Shown: positions 1-10,514 of the stretch, in pieces
How positions within the stretch are numbered: the stretch's first letter is position 1
How the letters are laid out: each line of letters starts with the position of its first letter
DNA from: Gremmenia infestans
Lineage: Eukaryota > Ascomycota > Leotiomycetes > Helotiales > Hamatocanthoscyphaceae
Assembly (NCBI GenBank): GCA_032629725.1
Contig: JAFEVB010000002.1
Location: forward strand, 3,224,001 to 3,288,000
Length of the DNA stretch: 64,000 bases
Reading direction: 5' to 3'
Translations under genes and position numbers: made by a program
Notes under the pieces: generated by a model
Databases searched by the model: none
Told to the model about the DNA's origin: nothing
The model's input: only the letters and a program-made list of their open reading frames with translations

Positions 1-3000
1 TAGCTCAACAAACCGATACAATCTCCCAGATTGCCAATGCTATGCTGCATGGGAGGCAGATTTCACAGCCGAGGGCAGGGCCAGAGCCTATCGACTACCT
101 TCAGCCTCCCCAACCCAGACAGCCAAACCCATTGCAACGTCAAATGCAGCAGATTACACCCCCTTTTAACTTAAGTAAACTCTGCTCAAGTCTAAAACTT
201 ATCAAGCGCTGACTTCTTTAGACGGCTTCATTCACACTCCCGATAATATTTCTAGGGCCTCGTCTTCGCCATTTGGTCAGCCGTCTAGTCCCACAGCTAG
301 AGTCAGTCTCCGTCGAGCTACCAACCGGGAAGCTCCTGTAGTTACACAAGATACCTTTGACGAATATACCGATGAACCTCAACCCCTTCTCAGCCAGATC
401 GTCCCACATATCAGCCGGTACCAACAAAGTTCCACTCCCAGTCAGCATACGACATATAGCCACCATAATGTCTCGCGAGAGGACCGCCAGTCTCAAACCC
501 TGGCTCTAGATCATGCACCACCTATAGCGCATGGGATTCAGCTTGTGTCAACGTACGAACTTCCCGATCGAACCCGTCAAGTTTTTCCTTTTCAATTGTT
601 CAATGCAGTGCAGTCCAAATGTTTCACACCAATCTACAAGACAAATGACAACGTCGTCATCTCCTCTCCTACTGGTAGCGGCAAGACCGCTCTCCTGGAA
701 TTAGCCATCTGCAGAGCTATTGAAGGTCATGGATCTGGGCAGTTCAAGATCGTATATCAAGCCCCAACAAAATCCCTCTGCTCGGAGAGAATGAGAGATT
801 GGACGAAGAAATTCAGCCACTTGAACCTTTCATGTGCCGAGTTGACTGGTGATACAAGCCAGGCTGAGATGGCCAGAGTGCGAGCTGCCTCTATTATTAT
901 CACTACACCCGAGAAATGGGACAGCATTACCAGAAAGTGGACCGATCACCATAAGCTCGTTCAGATGGTGAAGCTGTTCCTTATCGACGAGGTGCATATA
1001 TTGAAGGACCCTCGAGGCGCAACTTTAGAAGCTGTCGTGTCTCGTATGAAATCTATTGGAGCTGATGTCCGCTTTGTGGCACTAAGTGCCACCGTGCCAA
1101 ACTCCCACGACATCGCAGTGTGGCTGGGTAGGGATCCCACAAATCACCAGCTCCCGGCTCATCGAGAGACATTTGGCGAAGGATTTCGACCTGTGAAATT
1201 GCAAAAGCACGTCTACGGGTTCGAAGGAGGGTACAATGACTACGCTTTCGAGAAAATTCTAGATGGGAAGTTGCCTAATCTGATCAAGAAGCACACGCAC
1301 AAGAAGCCTATGATGGTATTTTGTTTTACACGCAAGTCCTGCGAGGCTACAGCTGCGCGGCTGGCGGATTGGTGGACCCGATCGAAAGTTGTCGATCGAG
1401 CTTGGCCTGCTCCAAGTGGGCGTACTGTAGTGGGTAACAAGGAAGTCCAAGATCTAATCACGAGTGGTGTGGCTTTTCATCATGCTGGTCTCGAACAAGA
1501 CGATCGTCATACCATTGAGAATGCTTTTCTGAAAGGCGACATCAGTGTCATCTGCTGTACCTCCACTTTGGCGGTTGGGGTCAATCTTCCTTGCCACCTA
1601 GTTGTTTTGAAGGGAACAGTATGCTTCCAGAATGATGGTCTCGCTGAGTACTCGGATCTTGAAGTCATGCAAATGCTTGGACGAGCTGGAAGGCCTCAAT
1701 TTGATGATACTGCAGTTGCTATAATCATGACGAAGAACGATAAGCAGGCGCGGTACGAGAAAATGATCTCGGGTCAGGACATTCTTGAAAGCACACTTCA
1801 CCTCAATTTGATCGAGCACTTAAACTCGGAAATTGGTCTGGGTACTGTCAACAGTCTCTATAAGGCAAAGACATGGCTCAGTGGTACCTTCCTCGCCGTT
1901 CGCATGAGACAAAACCCCAACTACTACAATATTGACGGTATACTTCCGGGGGGAGACATGGACAAGCGGCTTGAACAAGTATGCGAAAGAGACATCAAAC
2001 TTCTACAAGACAATGAACTTATCACCAGTGGTGATCGCATCAGCTGCACGGAGTATGGCGAGGCGATGTCTCGTTACATGGTGCAGTTTGAAACAATGAA
2101 GCTGCTTTTGAGCATACCTAAGCATGCAAAAACCGAGGAGATTGTCAGTTTTATAATTAAAAGTCACTTGGTTAGAGCTAATCTTTATAGCTCCATATTC
2201 TCTGTCAGGCAACCGAATTCGAGGACATGCGTATCAAACCGAAGGAAAGAGCATGTCTCCGAGAATACAACAAATCTCCATTTACAAAGTTCCCAATCAA
2301 AGACACGATAAACACAGCGGCACACAAAGTCTCGTTGTTAATCCAGGCACAACTTGGGGGCATCGAGCATCCAGGAGAGAAAGACTTTGCTGTCTTGAGG
2401 AGACAATTCAGCACGGAGAAGGCTGTCATCTTCGAACGTATCCAACGCCTGATTAGGTGCGTCATCGACTGTAAAGCATTTGACTGCGATGCAATAGCTA
2501 CACGACACGCCCTTGATCTGGCCAGAAGTTTATCTGCGGGTTATTGGGAGACCTCAAACTTGCAACTGAGACAAATTCCTCAATTTGGCCCGGTGGCCGT
2601 TAGGAAACTTGTGAGCAACAACATTAACAGCATTGAAAAGCTTGCAGGCCTTGACACCGCAAGTATTGAACGATATGTCAGCAAGAACCCGCCCTTTGGG
2701 AAGAAGACACAAGAGTTGTTGGCATCGTTCCCGCGTCTTACTTTGGCCTCTCGAATTATCGGAAGAGCTATCATCAAACCTGGACAGAAACCAAAAGTCA
2801 ACGTCAATGCCATTATTGGGTTTAACAATGGGAAAGTTCCGGTCTGGGCTGGTCGCAAACCATCTTTGACTTTCATGGCGGAGACGTCTGATGGCGCTCT
2901 AGTTCATTTCTGGCGAGGAAACGTCCTGAAATTGGAGAAAGGTTACGAACTCAAATTCATGGTTGAGCTGTCAGATTCCGCTGAAATAATCAAATGTTGG

Positions 3001-4635
3001 GTGGCTTGCGATGATATCGTGGGAACTCTTCGTTCAAGTGCGCTCACGCATAACATTCCCGTCTCTGAATTCTCAGCTGTTCCCAAAGAGACCCGCCTCC
3101 AAAAGGGCCCATCCACCAGAAGAGATTCTTTCAGCGATAACGAGTTTTGGGACGATGATATTAGAGATGAAGACCTTCTTGCGGCTAACATTGTTATAAA
3201 GAAGCCAGAAAACCACCGTGACTCGGACCATTTTCCTGATGTTGATGACTATGATCATACACCTGCAGGATCAGTCTCAACATTCGCAAAAAGCGCTCCA
3301 GTCTTGGAGCCATTTCAGATGGCCAATGGTAAATGGAGTTGCAACCACTCATGCCGGGATGGGAATCTCCTAAAGAGTGGACAGCCTTGCAAACACAAGT
3401 GCTGCCATGAGGGTCTAGACAAGCCAAAAATCCCGAGAAAGGTATATGAGACAACCAGTTGTTATGGAAATAGCTTCCCCTGACATGACATAGTCTTCTA
3501 CCGGGACGAGTCAGCAGTCGTCGTCTTCGAAAGCAGTAAGTTGACTCTGCGTTCCGAAGAGGGGAGGGTATTTAACTGATCGGAATTGATATAGGCCAGC
3601 ATCAAAGGAGGTGAAGGTCAAGCACAGAAGGTTCGCGAAAGACACTCTTCTCGTTGAAATTTACTGACAAAAATCTTTTTGCAGCAATTTGTCGAGAATC
3701 TACAAGCGAAGAGACTAAACTCGAAGGCAACGGCGAGCAATCAAAGCAAGACAATGGCAAACAGTAAGGCGGCTAACAAAAATAAGGTTAGTCACGCAAT
3801 CCGTGTTGATTTTTCAAGTACCCCGAGAACTGATAGTTGATAGCTTTCGAACCCTAAGCTCAAGGAAACGAAGCCCTGGGATAACGATTCTGATGACTTA
3901 GAGATCATAGACATGGCCCAGGATCTTGCCCCAGTTTCCTACGCCAATTTCGCTTCCCACGACTTCCGCAAGTTGAACACCCTGCACAATAGCGTGCAGA
4001 ACAACCAACCCAAGTTCACTAGTCTTCCAAAGCAGAAGCCACAATTCGATTATGGAAGCGGCAACGAGGCACGACTTCCTTTCCGCCCGAATAGTGAGAA
4101 CGATGACGATGTGTTCGGTTCTGATGACGAAGTGGACCTTCCCTCGCCGTCCGTCTTGTTAGGTGGGCAGAGAAAGAGTTCAAGTTCGTTGAAGACGGGC
4201 CCTGTCCCTCTCACATACCAGGAAGAGAGTGATATTTCATCCTTCCAGGATGATGCCCTGGCGAGTCTCGAAGCCGGAATGATTGGTCTCAGTGATTCGA
4301 TGGTGCTTCGAGAATCTACGCCGAGAATCGATTCTAGCTTTGCGAATAAGGTCTTCGATTTCGATGCCTACCAAAATGATGGTCAGGTGCAAGCTAAAGA
4401 GACAGACACGACTGAGAATGAGCCCCTGCTTGAAGCCCCTGCTGATCTATCAGTGGAGAAGCGTCAATTGAAGAGAGAGTTGTCATCAAGCCCTGATGAG
4501 CTAGAAGTGAAGCACCGTCGTATTTCGAAGCTGGTTCAAGCACCGCCACAGACACCCTCCGTTCCAGCATGGGTTGATGAGTTCGACTCGGAGCTGATTG
4601 AAGGCTTGAAGGGTATTGTTGATTTCATAGACTGA
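1..4635 (+). CDS. MER3: Meiotic DNA helicase MER3/HFM1 (5' partial)
   Basis: This is the Ski2-like DNA helicase that stabilises recombination intermediates for class I meiotic crossovers. Seven exons join in phase: from before 1 to 174, 222-2170, 2209-3441, 3515-3535, 3595-3630, 3685-3786 and 3844-4635, giving about 1434 residues from the window edge. Visible motifs are Walker A SPTGSGKT (nt ~665-690), DEVH (nt 986-997), SATVPN, and motif VI QMLGRAGRPQFDD (nt ~1666-1705). A Sec63-like region follows, then a Cys/His motif near nt 3335-3420 (CNHSC...CKHKCCHEGLDKP) seen in fungal HFM1. The acidic low-complexity tail is encoded after four short introns, and a tail-less model would stop at 3483. 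The 38-nt intron 2171-2208 is unusually short, so its donor is the least certain boundary. The start codon lies left of the window. The helicase assignment is strong. The function is taken from the family. Confidence 0.9.
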
Positions 4636-5745
4636 GGGGCTACCGAAGGAATATGAAGAAGACTTGAAGAGGACGTTTTGACTGTTGTGGCGCCACATAC
4701 GGGAATATTGCTAAGAATTATGGAGGTATTTTGTATGCCTCTATGTTATACCAGCTTGCATGTGTATGTAGATGGCAGCAAATTTTGGGATTGCTAATTT
4801 CAGAGCTTTGCTCTAAATGAGAGATAGATATCAAGTTGCTTAACATAGCTTTTTCATAGCCAAGGAAAACGATATCCTCATACTCTATATGCCAGATTAT
4901 TACTCCACTTACTTCCCTTTGCACCCTACTTGAAATGTGGAAATCACGTGACAAGAGTGGATGGGCAGTGATATACGCAGAGGATTGAAAGCGAGGGACA
5001 GAAGGGGTCATACTCAAGACCTATTTGAAAAGCGGAATTGATGCAGACAGCATCGTGTGAGCCCCAAGAAAGCTGTCGTCAAAACACATCACGTGAAGCT
5101 ATGCTTTATGGAGTGAGGCAGGGGAGGGGAGGCACGAGCGAAAGAGAGAGTGCTTAGTCAGCAGAGGCTATGTATTTTCGTTCGTGACCTTCCATTTCCC
5201 CCTTTCTTTGCTAGAAAAGTCTGAATCATGGCAACCATCCAAGTATCCAACTGCAGCCGGTGCAAGTTACACCTGCCTGCAAGTGCAGTGGTTTCTTTCA
5301 AGTACTGTTGTTTGTTTACAATTTACAACGTAAGATTCAGGCACAGTACTCTGAACTAGGCTGTGTCTCTGGATACCCGTCTGTGCCTTACGCGTCAGAT
5401 ACCAAGCCTCGTTACACTACCCGGCAAGTGAACTTGAGTAAACAATGCTTGCCAATGAATCCCTGTGCTTTTCTTGTGGTTGCTTGGCCTTCTGGGGTCT
5501 TGACGGTGCAGGCATGCATAGCCCCCTATCCGCCCCGATCAAGGTGGACCTATCAGTCAACTCCAGGCAGACATCTCTGCTGGTATGTCCTATATAGGAT
5601 TTGAGCTATACCTTTGAAGAAACACAAGTATACCTCCGCAAGGATATCTCCGTTTTGCACCTCATACTTCTGAACTAACATTGGAGAAAAGGTCTTTGAT
5701 TTCCTGATACATTCATTGCTTCTTTACAATACCTTCTGTTTCTTC
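4636..5745. other. Intergenic, MER3 3' side to membrane-protein gene
   Basis: I find no supported gene here. An open frame at 5260-5604 has no recognisable protein character. The right half should hold the promoter and leader of the gene starting at 5746, but no specific element stands out. Confidence 0.5.
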
Positions 5746-6799
5746 ATGAATATGTCAGACAGCAATACTCGTTATCACATCGTGCCCCGCGCATCTGAAG
5801 ACTCGGATCGCGAGGCCTCCCCAAATGAACAACTTCTACCATCTCACAGCATAAGCCCAAGACTCCGTAGAGGAAATGGACCATGGATGATTGATTGTAA
5901 GTAACTACAGCATATTTCGGGACATATGAGATGTTCCTTGAGCATCTGATCACCTGTACATATCCCAAGAGGGATTCACGGCTTTGGACTCTTGGCCTGT
6001 ACTTCACAGGTGCTCGTGATATTTTTCTAATGAAGCAACGCTAACAACTTTTGTTCGTAGTTCATCCTGTTATTGGGTTGCGCATCTTCTCAGGGATATG
6101 TTCCCTCATCGTCTTCATTATTCTGGTCATTGTGGGCGGGAATGAGTTCATTGCAACGGACATTTTCGTCATGATGATGTGAGTTGAGACGTTCCTTTAC
6201 ATCCTCAAGACAACATAGCATTCATCCCATCACATAACTATAAACATACTGATTCGTCATTCCTCAACAGTCTTCTCCTAAATGTTCTTCAAGTCATCAA
6301 CCACTGTCTCACCAACATCTTAAAGGTCACCGTGGAATTCCGTCGTAGTGCAACATCGATGTCCCTTGTATCGCATACCAAGCCGAGAATCTCAATGTAT
6401 TTCGACATTGGATTATCACTCTGTCTCATTATCAGCTTAGCCGTCGGAGGAGCCAAGAAGAGCAACGGACACCACTACTGGCAGCGCAATAGAACTGAAT
6501 GGAAAGTTGGATATGCCTTTGGCTGGATTGTGATGTAAGAGTCCCTCCCCTGCCTTTGTTCCGCACTGGCCCAAAAACTGACATATATCCACAGCGGCCT
6601 TCAGCTCCTTCTGGCTCTCCCGCAACTCGCCAATAAGCGCCTGCTTTTGACGGCAAAGTTGAGCGACTTGAATGGGGAGCGAACGTATACTCCAGATATC
6701 AAATCTCCCAATCTCAATATGCCACTTGCTGCGGATGTCGACTCATCATCTATAAAACCCCAGGACCAACCAATACAGATGGGTAATGACTTGGTTTGA
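5746..6799 (+). CDS. Four-span membrane protein, unrecognised
   Basis: Four exons join in consistent phase: 5746-5896, 6061-6178, 6271-6534 and 6595-6799, giving 245 residues. The N-terminal ~50 residues are hydrophilic. Four hydrophobic segments follow, at the start of exon 2 (SLIVFIILVIVGG), across the exon 2/3 junction, near the middle (SLCLIISLAVGG), and across the exon 3/4 junction (FGWIVIGLQLLLALPQL). The C-terminal ~55 residues are polar. A four-span layout with both ends polar resembles MARVEL-like fungal proteins, but I see no diagnostic motif and assign no function. An in-frame ATG at 5752, two codons downstream, is an equally possible start. The four clean splice junctions and the continuous hydrophobic pattern across them support a real gene. 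Confidence 0.75.
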
Positions 6800-7524
6800 A
6801 AACTAAACATCCTAAGCTCTGAGCTCTTCGCACCAGGGGTCAATTGTTTTCAATATTTAGATTAAGGCTCTAAGAGTGAAGCCTGAGTACAGAACTATAT
6901 CGATGTCAACATTTCAAGTTGTAGACGCTGGATGAGGTAGAGTGGACGATAACATTGAACATCAAAAACGAGATTTTCAATATGGATTTACGGATGTGAT
7001 CGGGTCTCGCATTTTCCTTGGGGCTATGTATCGAAATACTTGGGGATAGGCGTTAAAATCATAGACACTAGTCATGAATCATGCAATAAGAGACGGCACA
7101 TGTCTTCAAAAAAATCACTCATTCGTCTTCCAACCTATCCCGAATTTCCGCTGCCAGCAAAGTGCTCACCAAACCTGTAACCCTACCGTAGATAACTTTT
7201 GAAGTGGAAGGAAGAGGAAGAAGAAGAATATACTGAGAAGGCTTGCATAAAATTGATGCTTTTTACTGGCAACCCTAAGAACGGAATAAGGGCTGCTTGA
7301 AATGCACACTCGTTGGTAACACAGAACGATCAAATCGAGATTGAAACCCCTGCAAAACCAATGATTCTATTGTTGTACTTCAACAAATCAGATGCATTTT
7401 TCATAGGCAAGATCTAACAAAAGAAAACCGAGTGTGTTTGTTACAACGTTCATAAGGAAAAGCTAATAGCATAAATACAAGAGGTTTGTCCTCTTCACTA
7501 TAAACAGTTTATCAACCTCCACGT
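6800..7524. other. Convergent intergenic region
   Basis: This stretch lies between the 3' ends of two convergent genes. It is AT-rich with A- and T-runs fitting the 3' untranslated regions of both. I see no gene or repeat. Confidence 0.5.
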
Positions 7525-9203
7525 CTATTGCCCAGGCGCAATCAGCTTCCCCTGTGAAAGAGAATCGTTCGGCCACCCTCCAGCCAATGCTGGTCCTCCA
7601 TTCTTCTCTGCAAAGTCCTTCATACGAGCTTCTAATTCTGGTCGGAAATGTCTAATGAGTCCTTGGATGGGCCAGGCAAAGGCTTCGCCGAGAGCTGTCT
7701 TTTATCAGTACATGACTAGAGGATGAGAATTAATTTGACTTACCGCAAATGGTGTGGCCCTCAACCTGTTTGGTAAGTTCTTGCAACATATCAATTTCCC
7801 GCTCCCGTCCTTGTCCCTTCTCAAATCTCTTCATGATCTGTTCAGTCCACTTGCTACCTTCTCTGCAAGGTGTGCATTGACCGCAAGACTCATGTCGATA
7901 GAAATGACTTAATCTTGAGATAGCGCGAACGACATCAGTAGACTTGTCCATAACGATAACTGCGGCCGTACCAAGACCAGACTGACTATCTTTCAAGGCA
8001 TCGAAATCCATGAGTTGCTCATCACAGACGCTCTTTGGTAAGATGGGAGTCGAGGATCCTCCCGGAATGATGGCTTTCAAGTTGTCCCATCCACCACGAA
8101 CGCCGCCACAGTGTTTGTCAATAAGCTCCCTCAACGGGATACTCATCTCTTCCTCAACGGTACATGGGTTGTTGACGTGGCCAGAAATACAGAAGAGCTT
8201 CGTTCCAGCATTTCGCTCTCGTCCAAATCCAGCGAACCACGAGCCTCCTCTTCGGCAAATCGTTGGCGCTACTGCAATAGTCTCGACATTTGCAACAGTT
8301 GATGGACATCCGAAAAGACCGACGGCGGCAGGGAACGGAGGCTTTAGACGAGGCTTGCCAGGCTTGCCTTCCAAAGACTCGATAAGTGAGGTTTCCTCGC
8401 CACAGACGTAGGCTCCCATTCCACGGTGGATGTAAACATCGAAATCGTATCCACTATCACAGGCATTCTTTCCAATCAAACCATCTTTGTATGCCTCCTG
8501 GATCGCTCTTTGCAGAACTGTCGCTTCATGGTAAAATTCGCCGCGAATGTAGATATACGCAGCAGTGCAGTTCATGGCTCGACCAGCAACCAAACATCCT
8601 TCGATGAGTTTATGGGGGTCCTTCCTCATGATTTCTCTGTCCTTGCATGTTCCAGGCTCGCCCTCATCAGCATTGACAACCAGATATCTCGGCTTCGTAT
8701 CCTTATCCCAGTCTTTGAAGTTCATGAATGACTGCCAAACATCAGTCAATTACTCAGCTTTATGAGACGTTAAGACCTACCCATTTCATCCCGGAAGGAA
8801 ATCCAGCGCCACCACGTCCTCGGAGACCAGAGGCTTTGATTTCGGAAATGATCTATCTCAATTGTCAACATCCGCCTTCCACTTATCCATCCATTGAAGC
8901 ATCCTAACATACCCAATCATGACCCTTCAATAGGATCTCTTTCGTCTTGTGCCAATCTCCATATTTCTTCGCACTCTTCAAATCGGCTCCATGGTGTCCA
9001 TACAAGTTCTGGAAAATACGATCCTGATCCTTGAGTCCACCAAACTGCGTGCGCTTGGGTGGCGGAGGAGGGTCTTGGACTGTGGCAAGTCCTCGGGACT
9101 GCTGTGCTGGAGAGAAGGATACTCGGGAGGTGGCGGCGCACGGGAGGACGCGGGTCGAGAGGGAGGAGACAGCCTTGGGTGAAGGCGCGTGTCGCGATAA
9201 CAT
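7525..9203 (-). CDS. NADH-ubiquinone oxidoreductase 51 kDa subunit
   Basis: This is the NADH-binding, FMN and 4Fe-4S subunit of respiratory complex I (NDUFV1/Nqo1 family), in the mitochondrial matrix arm. Exons on the minus strand are 9203-8913, 8852-8781, 8731-7744 and 7694-7525, giving 506 residues, close to the usual fungal length. The first ~45 residues are rich in Ser, Arg and Ala with few acids, as in a mitochondrial presequence. Family motifs are the glycine-rich GLRGRGGAGFPSG (exon 2), NADEGEPGTCKDRE, and the iron-sulfur motif ESCGQCTPCREG with its distal Cys in HTICALGEAF at the last junction. The final exon is easily missed because the frame enters a stop in the last intron. The gene is divergent to dynactin p27. 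Confidence 0.95.
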
Positions 9204-9655
9204 TTTTAGGGATAGTTGTGCTCAATTGAGCAAATTGGAGAGGGAGACACAGAGTTGAGGTTGTTGCATTTGGATTTATTCCGAGGGGGAGTTCGACGGA
9301 TCATAGAGAGTTGACCAATCAGGCAATTTGGGTTGCAAGCTTCTTCGGCAGGCGCAACAGACCTCAAGCGCATATTGGTATACATACTATAGCATAGCCG
9401 ACCATCTTCAACGCCTCGCATCAAGCCAAAACATTATTGAGCGTACAAACGATTTCTCCAGAATAGCCCACCGGGCTAGGAAAGTCGAGGGAGTAAATGG
9501 CATCAACTTGAAAAGTACGAGAATGCCTTTTCTACTACTGTCCATATTTGATTCTCGCCCTATATCTGGAAACTCATCTATTGACCTCAATTAGCTCCAG
9601 CGAGTCCAGCATCAACAACTACACATGCTTTTCACCACCACAAACCACCGCAAAC
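9204..9655. promoter_or_regulatory. Divergent promoter, complex I 51 kDa / dynactin p27
   Basis: This 452-bp gap separates two divergent start codons, so it should serve as promoter for both genes. A CCAAT pentamer lies at 9315-9319. No TATA box was evident. The promoter role is inferred from gene arrangement. Confidence 0.45.
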
Positions 9656-10274
9656 ATGTCGTCCAAACGCGCTTCCACCGTGCCCCCTCCCCCCAAACCG
9701 CCCACAACACTCGCCTCAACCCTCATAATTGCGGAGCACGCCTCCCTTGTCGGAACCCACCTAATCGCTCTCGGCGCAAACACAGCCATCCACCCACGCA
9801 CAAAGCTAATCTCAACCTTCGCATCCATCACCGTAGGCAGCAACTGCATTATCTCGGAACGTTCGATCATAGGACTTCAGAGCGAGCCGGAGAACGATGT
9901 TGAGAGCGAGGGATTGGTGCTGGAGGACAGTGTTGTGGTGGAGACAGGGGCCGTTGTCGAGGCGAGGTGCGTGGGGATTGGGACGACGGTTGAGGTTGGG
10001 GCGAGGATTGGAAAGGGGGCTATTATTGGGAAGGTGAGTTCTGCGTTCTTGTTTGAGATACGGGGAGAGGTGCTGACAAGAGTAGCATTGCAAAATTGGA
10101 CCATTGAGTGAGATTGGTGTGGGGGAGGAGATTCCCGATTTCACTGTGATATTTGGGAACGGGATGCGGAGAGTAGACCGGAGTGGTGTTGAGAATCAAA
10201 AGTTGAAGACGATTGCGAGACAGGTGGAAGTCTTGAGGAAGTTGATACCCAGTAATTTAGCAAAGTTTCAGTGA
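9656..10274 (+). CDS. Dynactin subunit 6 (p27) like
   Basis: The product is a left-handed beta-helix protein of the gamma-carbonic-anhydrase-like fold, matching the p27 pointed-end subunit of dynactin. That complex supports dynein-driven nuclear and vesicle transport along microtubules. Exons 9656-10033 and 10086-10274 join in phase to give 188 residues. After a Pro-rich N-terminus come hexapeptide-type repeats (ITVGSNCIISERSIIG, VVVETGAVVEARCVGIGTTVEVGARIGKGAIIGK), then exon 2 with KHCKIGPLSEIGVGEEIPDFTVIFG, a segment typical of p27. An intron inside the last helix coil explains why the longest open frame ends early at 10111. The start is the first ATG giving a compact N-terminus. Length and order fit the family. 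Confidence 0.87.
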
Positions 10275-10514
10275 TCACTACAAGTATTCTTCAATTGGAC
10301 GCTGTGAGACTGCTGCTCGACTAAACCAAGGCAATTATTGCCATCTTGCCATTTATCCTTTGTCTGAAATGCAACCCCTCTGATAGTACAATATTTTGAT
10401 GCTTCAATATCCCCGCGTACGCCATTTCCATCGCAAGACATATGAAAGCCATCCCAAGCTATGCATAGCAAATATCATATACAACACGAATGCAAGTATC
10501 TCATCCATCTGATC

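Noticed and set aside
3913..4635. Separate 240-residue protein starting at 3913
   Set aside because: The same frame continues upstream through phase-0 micro-exons into MER3, so it is the C-terminal exon of that gene.
5260..5604. Open frame of 114 codons upstream of the membrane-protein gene
   Set aside because: No domain, no splice partner, unstructured composition, and it lies in the expected promoter region.
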